This document shows, piece after piece, positions 14,136-19,857 of a stretch of 19,857 nucleotides of DNA. The DNA is from a bacterium. GTDB taxonomy: Bacteria; Bacteroidota; Bacteroidia; Bacteroidales; Bacteroidaceae. Each line of letters begins with the position of its first letter. Position 1 is the first letter of the stretch. The stretch lies in contig SFXD01000037.1 of assembly GCA_004559785.1 (NCBI GenBank), positions 1 through 19,857 on the forward strand, given 5' to 3'. The notes under the pieces were generated by a model that did no database searches, was not told the DNA's origin, and saw only the letters and a list, made by a program, of their open reading frames with translations. Both the position numbers and the translations under genes were made by a program.

Positions 14136-14822
14136 CTACTCCTCTCTCGATAACCTTCGGGTCAGGAATTCCGCATACAAGAGGTCGGAGGGCGTAGTCA
14201 GCTTGACATTCTCCCTGTTGCCCTCCACCAAAGTCAACCCATGTCCCATGGCCTCTACCACGGACGCATCGTCAGTAAAGGAGGGGTTGAAAGGCTGGCT
14301 GTATGCACGGCGAAGCAGGTCGATGCCAAACACCTGCGGGGTCTGGACGAGCCTATAACGGTCGCGGGGAACCGTCCTGCTTCCATCCGGGTCTATGTAT
14401 CTCAGCGTCTCCACCACAGGCACGACTGGTATGGCTGAACCAGAAGACTCTGCCATGCTGTAACACTCCCTTATCGTTTCTTCGGAGACAAAGGGGCGTA
14501 CGCCGTCATGCACGCCTACCGTACCGTGTTCACCAGGAGGAATGGCTTCAAGCCCGTTTCCAACCGAATGGAAACGTGTCTCACCTCCCGCAACAGTAGC
14601 GAATGGCGGCTCGAACGAGTAGCGAGAGCACAAGTCATGCCACAGTCCATGATGCTCACGGGGTAGGACAAGTATCACCTTTATGCCCGGACATGCCTTG
14701 CGGAAGACATCCACGGTGTGCATCAGTACTGGCTTGCCGCCAATGGGGATGAACTGCTTGGGTACGTCTCCACCCATACGCAGCCCCCTGCCTCCAGCCA
14801 CTATGATGACATAACGCTCCAT
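14136..14822 (-). CDS. ispD: 2-C-methyl-D-erythritol 4-phosphate cytidylyltransferase
   Basis: IspD joins MEP to CTP, giving CDP-ME in the non-mevalonate isoprenoid pathway. The 228-residue product has the nucleotide-binding N-terminus IIVAGGRGLRMGGDVPKQFI, VHDGVRPFVS, the substrate-contact TDDASVVEAMG and the C-terminal EGNRENVKLTTPSDL, all of which are characteristic. The ATG at 14822 overlaps the DJ-1 gene's TGA by one base (TGATG), and recG follows 5 bases after the stop, so translation of the three genes is probably coupled. There is no fused IspF domain. Confidence 0.96.
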   Translation of the reverse strand: MERYVIIVAGGRGLRMGGDVPKQFIPIGGKPVLMHTVDVFRKACPGIKVILVLPREHHGLWHDLCSRYSFEPPFATVAGGETRFHSVGNGLEAIPPGEHGTVGVHDGVRPFVSEETIRECYSMAESSGSAIPVVPVVETLRYIDPDGSRTVPRDRYRLVQTPQVFGIDLLRRAYSQPFNPSFTDDASVVEAMGHGLTLVEGNRENVKLTTPSDLLYAEFLTRRLSREE

Positions 14823-15376
14823 CAGCCAAACAGCTCAGCATATATCATGCCTTTGCGCAGGCCTTCAGAAGCACCTTCGCCAAGGAAATGTTCCACGATG
14901 GCATAGCCAAACTCAAACGAGGCACCAGGTCCCTTGCCTGTAATGATATTGCCGTCCTTCTCGACAATTCCACCTGTATATTCCGCACCCTCAAGTTCTG
15001 CCTCCACTCCAGGATAACACGTGGCACGCCTGCCCTTCAGTATGCCAAGATGCCCAAACACCATGGGGGCAGCACAGATGGCAGCAAGAGCCTTTCCCTC
15101 GGCATGATGCCTAAGAATGGACTCTGTAAGCTTGGTACACGCATCGAGATTGGTCGAACCTGGCAGCCCCCCGGGCAACACGAGCATATCGGCAGCTTCC
15201 CAGTCGACATCGGAAAGCAAACGGTCGGCACGCACTGCCACGCCATGAGAACTTGCCACCAAATCTTCGCCGGTAATTGATACCGTAGCTACATCCAACC
15301 CTGCACGACGCATGATATCCAACGGTGCCAAAGCCTCGATATCCTCGAAACCCGTTGCCAAAAAGACGTAAATCAT
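14822..15376 (-). CDS. DJ-1/PfpI family protein
   Basis: The 184-residue product is a single DJ-1/ThiJ/PfpI domain. The N-terminus MIYVFLATGFEDIEALAPLD carries the conserved Glu (about residue 11-14), and ALAAICAAPMVFG at about residue 95-105 holds the nucleophile-elbow Cys. VLPGGLPGS and GPGASFEFGYAIVEHFL match the longer-known family motifs. Members act as glyoxalases, deglycase-like or oxidative-stress proteins; the specific activity cannot be told from this sequence. It is the first gene of the ispD-recG operon, with a -7 element at 15419-15412 in the divergent region shared with nadK. Confidence 0.88.
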   Translation of the reverse strand: MIYVFLATGFEDIEALAPLDIMRRAGLDVATVSITGEDLVASSHGVAVRADRLLSDVDWEAADMLVLPGGLPGSTNLDACTKLTESILRHHAEGKALAAICAAPMVFGHLGILKGRRATCYPGVEAELEGAEYTGGIVEKDGNIITGKGPGASFEFGYAIVEHFLGEGASEGLRKGMIYAELFG

Positions 15377-15408
15377 AATAATATTCGAATTTAATTATAC
15401 TAAGTCGG

Positions 15409-15438
15409 TTGCAAAGTTAGAAAAAAACATTAACTTTG
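15409..15438 (+). promoter_or_regulatory. nadK promoter
   Basis: TTG (15409-15411), a 19-base spacer and TAACTTTG (15431-15438). Start near 15445 leaves about 15 bases before the ATG at 15460. The -33 TTG directly abuts the -7 element of the opposite promoter (15412-15419). Confidence 0.7.
15412..15419 (-). promoter_or_regulatory. -7 element of the DJ-1-ispD-recG operon
   Basis: On the minus strand TAACTTTG, a match to TAnnTTTG. Transcription would start near 15405, about 28 bases before the ATG at 15376. No well-placed -33 TTTG is seen (the nearest, in caaa at 15445-15448, is 25 bases away). Confidence 0.6.
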
Positions 15439-15459
15439 CCTACCCAAATGCAAACAAAT

Positions 15460-16365
15460 ATGGAGAAACCCATCAGATTTGCCATATTCGGCAACGTTTA
15501 CCAGAAGGAGAAATCCGTTTCAGTACAACAATTATTGGAAATACTGGAACATCACAAAACGCAAATCATGATGGATCCTATTTTCCACACATACCTTACG
15601 AAAACACTTCACATGGAACTGCCGCCTATGGAGATGATACGGGAAGACAGCCTGGATGCTGACATTGCGATAAGCATGGGTGGCGACGGGACATTCCTGG
15701 AGGCCGTAAAAAGGGTGGCAGACCGCAACATTCCCATCCTGGGCGTAAACATGGGCAGGCTGGGATTCCTTGCAGACTTTACCCCCGACGACCTTGAAAG
15801 TGCCATAGACATGTGCTACAGCGGGAAACTGAGAACCGAGCAGCATACCGTACTTGAAGTTTTATATTCGATGGGAAAGACTGCAGACTACCCTTTCGCC
15901 CTAAACGAGGTGGCAGTCCTAAAGCGTGACAACAGCAGCATGATTAGCATCAGGGTAGACGTGGGAGGACAATACCTGACAACATATCAGGCGGACGGCA
16001 TCATCATCAACACCCCTACAGGCAGCACGGGATATGCCCTCAGCGTAGGAGGACCGGTAATGGCTCCCGGATGCGGCACCATCGGCATAGTCCCCGTAGC
16101 ACCACACAGCCTAAGTGTACGGCCAATCACTATAAGCGACGACATGGAGGTTACGCTGACAGTAGAGAGCAGGAGCCACAACTTCCTCGTTGCCATTGAT
16201 GGACGTAGCGAAAAATGTCAGGAAGGGACAAAACTGCACATACGCAAGGCCCCATACAAGGTTAGCGTGATAAGAAGGCCCGAGGGCACATTCTTCCACA
16301 CGCTGCGAACCAAGCTCATGTGGGGAAGCGACGTCAGGACAGGAGAGGAGGACAACAAGAAATGA
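15460..16365 (+). CDS. nadK: NAD kinase
   Basis: NadK phosphorylates NAD to NADP. From ATG 15460 the product is 301 residues (MEKPIRFAIFGNVYQKEKS). In-frame starts further upstream are less likely: the TTG at 15436 lies inside the -7 element and the ATG at 15448 would leave almost no leader. Core motifs are GGDGTFLEAVKRV near residue 74 (the catalytic GGDG), LNEVAVLKRD, and TPTGSTGYALSVGGPVMAP. The C-terminal region (IDGRSEKCQEGTKL) is usual. The stop TGA overlaps the ATG of the ABC gene by four bases (ATGA). Confidence 0.97.
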   Translation: MEKPIRFAIFGNVYQKEKSVSVQQLLEILEHHKTQIMMDPIFHTYLTKTLHMELPPMEMIREDSLDADIAISMGGDGTFLEAVKRVADRNIPILGVNMGRLGFLADFTPDDLESAIDMCYSGKLRTEQHTVLEVLYSMGKTADYPFALNEVAVLKRDNSSMISIRVDVGGQYLTTYQADGIIINTPTGSTGYALSVGGPVMAPGCGTIGIVPVAPHSLSVRPITISDDMEVTLTVESRSHNFLVAIDGRSEKCQEGTKLHIRKAPYKVSVIRRPEGTFFHTLRTKLMWGSDVRTGEEDNKK

Positions 16366-18008
16366 CCATGAACCTGAAACTGGCCAAATGGCTATGGAGG
16401 ACATCCAAGGGCCTTAGACTACAGTCAGTACTTAACACTGCCATTGGCATATCCGCAGTGCTGATGGATTTTTCCCTTATATTCTTCACCAAGCGCATCA
16501 TAGACATCGCAACCGGAAGGAACGGCGACGAACTGAGATGGGCAGCGGCATTCCTCGTGCTGACCATTGCAACCAAGATTCTCCTTGCATTCGCAAGCAG
16601 ATGGGTTGGCGCACTGCTTGGAGTACGCTCGCAAAACAGGATTCAGGCTAAGGTCTTCTCCCACCTGATGCGCTGCGTATACAACGGCATAGAGCACAGG
16701 CATAGCGGAGACATGACGAACAGGCTGGAGAGGGACGTCAGGGACGTGACCAGCACCATTACAGAGACCATGCCTGCGGCATTGGCCTTATGCACGAGGC
16801 TGGCAGGAGCCTTCCTGATGCTTCATTCCATGGACAGGAGGCTGGCATTCATACTGATAGCCATTGCACCGTGCTTCGCCTTGCTAAGCAAGGTCTACAT
16901 ACGCCGAATGAGGACCATTACGAGAGAGGTAAGGCATACCGACAGCCAGATTCAGAGCATCATACAGGAAAGCATACAGAACAGAATTGTGATAAAGACC
17001 CTTGGGCGTACAGGGACAATGATAGGCAAGTTGGAACTGGCCCAAAAACTCCTGAGCAAGCAGATAAGGAAGAAAACCATCTTCAGCAGCATCTCTGCCA
17101 CGCTACTCAATACGGGCTTCAGCCTTGGATATCTCGTCACCTTCCTATGGGGAGCCTTGCGACTTCAGGATGGCTCCATCACCTATGGCACCATGCTGGC
17201 ATTCATACAGTTAGTGGGGCAGATACAGTCTCCACTAAGAGAAATGAGCCGCTTCGTCCCAGCCATCGTAGGGAGCCTGACGGCAGGCGAGAGGCTGATG
17301 GAACTGGAGGATACCCCCGTCGAGGAAGAAGGTTCCCCCATCCTTTTCGAAAACGGGGCAGGAATCAGGCTGAAGGACGTAACCTACTCATACGACAAGG
17401 CAAATGGCAAGGCAAATACAATCAACGACCTTACATACGACTTTCCCCCAGGCAGCATAACGGCTATCTTGGGAGAGACGGGAGTTGGCAAAACCACGCT
17501 GATACGCCTCATACTTGCTCTGATAAAGCCAGATTCCGGTTGCTTGGAGATGTACGACGACAGCCACCATGAAACCATTTCCGCACGCACGCGCAATAAC
17601 CTTATATATATTCCGCAGGGAAACACCCTGCTTAGCGGAACCGTCCGCGAAAACCTGCTGATGGGCAATCCTAAAGCCACAGAGGAGGAGATGGTTTCCG
17701 CATTGCGCACAGCATGCGCAGAATTCGTCTTGCAAAGCCCTCTTGGATTGGACAGCATGTGCGGAGAACATGGGACAGGCCTGAGCGAAGGCCAGAGCCA
17801 GCGCATTTCCATTGCAAGAGCCTTGCTCAAAAAGGGATGTGTCCTACTATTGGACGAGGCAACCTCTGCACTGGACGCTGACACGGAAAGGCAATTGCTG
17901 ACTAACCTCCACGATTCTGCCGCATTCAAGCAAACGGTCATCTGCGTCACACACCGGCCAGCCATCGTAGAGTTCTGCTCGCAAGTGCTTAAACTAAGCA
18001 AAGGTTAG
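16362..18008 (+). CDS. ABC exporter, half-transporter with fused membrane and ATPase domains
   Basis: The start is chosen at 16362 (MTMNLKLAKWLWRTSKG), overlapping the nadK stop by 4 bases; a longer frame to 16320 would sit inside nadK and is rejected. The 548-residue product has an N-terminal six-helix ABC exporter domain (to about 310) with segments FAILIAI-like and GTMLAFIQLVGQIQSPL. The C-terminal ATPase has Walker A GETGVGKTT near residue 370, signature LSEGQSQRISIARAL near 473, Walker B CVLLLDEATSALD near 498 and the His-switch CVTHRP. It works as a dimer, as MsbA-type exporters do; lipid, peptide or drug substrate is unknown. Coupling to nadK is likely shared expression only. Confidence 0.92.
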   Translation: MTMNLKLAKWLWRTSKGLRLQSVLNTAIGISAVLMDFSLIFFTKRIIDIATGRNGDELRWAAAFLVLTIATKILLAFASRWVGALLGVRSQNRIQAKVFSHLMRCVYNGIEHRHSGDMTNRLERDVRDVTSTITETMPAALALCTRLAGAFLMLHSMDRRLAFILIAIAPCFALLSKVYIRRMRTITREVRHTDSQIQSIIQESIQNRIVIKTLGRTGTMIGKLELAQKLLSKQIRKKTIFSSISATLLNTGFSLGYLVTFLWGALRLQDGSITYGTMLAFIQLVGQIQSPLREMSRFVPAIVGSLTAGERLMELEDTPVEEEGSPILFENGAGIRLKDVTYSYDKANGKANTINDLTYDFPPGSITAILGETGVGKTTLIRLILALIKPDSGCLEMYDDSHHETISARTRNNLIYIPQGNTLLSGTVRENLLMGNPKATEEEMVSALRTACAEFVLQSPLGLDSMCGEHGTGLSEGQSQRISIARALLKKGCVLLLDEATSALDADTERQLLTNLHDSAAFKQTVICVTHRPAIVEFCSQVLKLSKG

Positions 18009-18045
18009 GGGACAACCTTTGCCATAGTCGTCTTCCTAACCTTTG
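17999..18045. terminator. Bidirectional terminator region with competing hairpins
   Basis: caaaggttagg (17999-18009) can pair with cctaacctttg (18035-18045) over 11 bp. Alternatively caaaggtt (17999-18006) pairs with aacctttg (18014-18021) across a 7-base loop. It spans the end of the ABC gene and the 81-base gap to the convergent rny stop, so either strand may use it. Confidence 0.5.
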
Positions 18046-18089
18046 AATTTGGGATGTCCCGTAAACACGAGGACAGAAGTCACGCACTG

Positions 18090-19652
18090 CTATTTTGCGT
18101 ATGACACGGAACGTGTCTCACGAATGACCGTAATTTTGACCTGACCGGGATAAGTCATTTCGTTCTGAATCTTAGTGGCTATATCTGCGCTGAGTTGCTC
18201 CGTCTGCTTGTCGTCTATCTTGTCGGCCCCCACGATTACCCTCAGCTCACGACCAGCCTGTATGGCATAAGTCTTTACCACGCCAGGATAACTCATGGCA
18301 ATGTTCTCCAGGTCCTTCAGTCGCTTGATATATGCCTCCACGATCTCGCGCCTTGCTCCTGGACGCGCTCCACTGATGGCATCACACACCTGTACTATGG
18401 GGGCAAGCAACGAAGTCATTTCCATCTCGTCATGATGCGCTCCGATGGCATTGCATATATCAGGCTTCTCCTTATACTTCTCAGCCAACTTGGCTCCATA
18501 TACGGCATGAGGCATCTCAGGCTCCTCGTCGGGCACCTTGCCTATGTCGTGAAGCAGTCCGGCACGCTTTGCCTTCTTGGGATTCAGCCCAAGCTCGCTT
18601 GCCATTACCGCACATAAGTTGGCAGTCTCCCTGGCATGTTGCAGAAGGTTCTGACCATAGCTACTACGATACTTCATCTTTCCAATGATACGGATAAGTT
18701 CCGGATGCAGCCCATGAACCCCAAGGTCAATTGTAGTACGCTTGCCCGTCTCCAGTATTTCCTCCTCAATCTGCTTCTTGACCTTGGCCACCACCTCCTC
18801 GATACGTGCGGGATGTATTCTGCCGTCTGCCACGAGTTGATGCAGTGCGAGACGACAAATCTCGCGACGCACAGGGTCGAATGCACTTATGACTATTGCT
18901 TCCGGGGTATCGTCCACTACTATTTCCACTCCCGTAGCAGCCTCCAACGCCCTTATGTTACGTCCTTCACGCCCAATGATACGCCCCTTCACCTCGTCGT
19001 TTTCAATGTGGAATACAGTAACGCTGTTCTCCACGGACGTCTCGGTAGCGACACGCTGTATGGTCTGTATTATGATACGTTTTGCCTCCTTGTTGGCAGT
19101 CATCTTGGCATCGTCCATAATCTCGTTGATATATGCGGCGGCATTGGTGCGTGCCTCATCCTTGAGACTCTCTATGAGGCGTTCCTTTGCCTCCTCTGCC
19201 TTCAGCCCTGAGATTTCCTCCAATTTGGTACGTTCCTGTTCGAGCAGGCTGTTCTGGCGTTCATCCAATTCTTCCTCACGCTTCTGCATCAGGGCTTGCA
19301 TGTTGTCTACACGCTGACGTATGGCATCTGTTTCCTGCTTGCGGCGTACCAGTTCTTCCTGCTTCTGATTGAGCGTCATCTCACGCTGCTTGATACGGTT
19401 CTCTGCCTGCTGTATCTGCTGGTTCCTCTGTCGAACCTCCTTCTCAAGTTCAGCCTTCTTGCTGAGGAACTTTTCCTTCACCTCAAGCAATTTCTTCTGT
19501 TTTAGGACTTCTGTCTCTTTCTCCGAGGCCTTGCGTGCCTCTTCGAGCAGACCTTTACGCTTATTAGGCAGTATCATTAGATACCATACTGCCATAAACA
19601 CCATGAAAGCCAATACTCCGATTGCCACGGCGACTAAAATTTCTGTTATCAT
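18090..19652 (-). CDS. rny: Ribonuclease Y
   Basis: RNase Y is a membrane-anchored endoribonuclease that starts mRNA decay. The 520-residue product has one N-terminal transmembrane helix (ILVAVAIGVLAFMVFMAVWYLMI). A coiled coil of about 150 residues rich in Glu, Lys, Gln and Arg follows (for example KQRE-like runs around residues 40-190). A KH RNA-binding domain comes next, with RIIGREGRNIRALEAATGVE near 215-235. The HD domain follows, its metal-binding motif AGLLHDIGKVPDEEP near residue 366. Length equals the family norm (about 510-530). The ATG at 19652 begins 45 bases after the ZapA-like stop, so they may be cotranscribed. The C-terminal end VIRETRSVSYAK is intact. Confidence 0.96.
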   Translation of the reverse strand: MITEILVAVAIGVLAFMVFMAVWYLMILPNKRKGLLEEARKASEKETEVLKQKKLLEVKEKFLSKKAELEKEVRQRNQQIQQAENRIKQREMTLNQKQEELVRRKQETDAIRQRVDNMQALMQKREEELDERQNSLLEQERTKLEEISGLKAEEAKERLIESLKDEARTNAAAYINEIMDDAKMTANKEAKRIIIQTIQRVATETSVENSVTVFHIENDEVKGRIIGREGRNIRALEAATGVEIVVDDTPEAIVISAFDPVRREICRLALHQLVADGRIHPARIEEVVAKVKKQIEEEILETGKRTTIDLGVHGLHPELIRIIGKMKYRSSYGQNLLQHARETANLCAVMASELGLNPKKAKRAGLLHDIGKVPDEEPEMPHAVYGAKLAEKYKEKPDICNAIGAHHDEMEMTSLLAPIVQVCDAISGARPGARREIVEAYIKRLKDLENIAMSYPGVVKTYAIQAGRELRVIVGADKIDDKQTEQLSADIATKIQNEMTYPGQVKITVIRETRSVSYAK

Positions 19653-19697
19653 GTACTATTCAGATAAAATTATAAATTGGGTCACTAACTCTCGCAT

Positions 19698-19857
19698 TTA
19701 TTGTTTGAGTGCGGACTCCAACTCTTCAAGCAACGGCGTAAGGCGGCTGATGACAGGCTCTGAATCCATGGAATTCTCCTGTTTCTTAACCATAAGCGCC
19801 ACATCCAGGATTGTCATGACAAGATACATGTCCGTCTTCTGCCCTGGATAGTTGTTT
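19698..19857 (-). CDS. zapA: ZapA-like cell division protein, C-terminal fragment at window edge
   Basis: Only the last 52 codons and the stop are in the window; the N-terminus lies beyond. The visible part (NNYPGQKTDMYLVMTILDVA, then KKQENSMDSEPVISRLTPLL and EELESALKQ) has the helical, coiled-coil character of the ZapA C-terminal half. Position next to rny agrees with an arrangement I recall from Bacteroidales, where zapA precedes rny. ZapA bundles FtsZ filaments at the division ring. The fragment alone is not enough to exclude another short coiled-coil protein. Confidence 0.7.
   Translation of the reverse strand, partial: NNYPGQKTDMYLVMTILDVALMVKKQENSMDSEPVISRLTPLLEELESALKQ

Noticed and set aside
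16320..16361. Longer start of the ABC exporter at 16320
   Set aside because: It would lie inside nadK, and the basic Gln/Arg-rich addition is not family-like. The ATGA overlap at 16362 is a normal coupled start.
16362..18008. Idea that nadK and the ABC exporter form a resistance or toxin-export system
   Set aside because: Only the 4-base overlap supports it. There is no peptide precursor, immunity or partner gene beside it.

Overview
The window looks like a chromosomal segment of a Bacteroidales bacterium, most likely of the Prevotella group. The evidence is the Bacteroidetes promoter form (TAnnTTTG with a TTG/TTTG about 19-20 bases upstream) before several genes, the absence of clear Shine-Dalgarno sequences, the protein families (FAS1 surface proteins, porin O/P, DUF1599, DoxX with a CGC motif, RNase Y next to a ZapA-like gene) and moderate GC content. 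Nearly all of it is housekeeping. I see no phage, transposase, CRISPR array, rRNA or tRNA. I found no clear new multi-gene system; the most unusual items are a reading-frame fusion and some repeats.

Layout: (1) 3-1840, + strand: the 3' part of a multi-domain fasciclin (FAS1) surface protein, split by an apparent one-base frameshift near 858-866 and ended by a long hairpin. (2) 1900-2560: a long spacer with a possible small minus-strand gene, a coding-like relic and a tandem pair of palindromes, then the dnaG promoter. (3) 2562-5891, + strand: DNA primase (dnaG) and a porin O/P-like outer-membrane protein with its own promoter. (4) 10052-5971, - strand: a DUF1599 protein, a DoxX-type membrane protein, triosephosphate isomerase (tpiA), a SPOR-domain protein and GTP cyclohydrolase I (folE), in an order I recall from other Bacteroidales. 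The DoxX and tpiA frames run together with no stop, across a run of eight A residues. A 17-unit heptamer repeat lies between tpiA and the SPOR gene. (5) 10415-15376, - strand: a DJ-1/PfpI protein, ispD and recG form a tight operon; ndk follows with its own canonical promoter, then an M23/LysM peptidase closed by an 18-bp perfect hairpin. (6) 15460-18008, + strand: NAD kinase (nadK), divergent from the DJ-1 gene through back-to-back promoters, and an ABC exporter whose start overlaps the nadK stop. (7) 19857-18090, - strand: the end of a ZapA-like gene and RNase Y (rny), convergent with the ABC gene.

The genes supply replication and repair (dnaG, recG), nucleotide and cofactor supply (ndk, nadK, folE), glycolysis (tpiA), isoprenoid synthesis (ispD), envelope construction and cell division (M23 peptidase, SPOR protein, porin, ZapA-like) and RNA turnover (rny). 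The interesting material is at the junctions: the DoxX-TPI fusion, the split FAS1 gene, the heptamer satellite, paired palindromes, overlapping divergent promoters and a few small unlisted reading frames.
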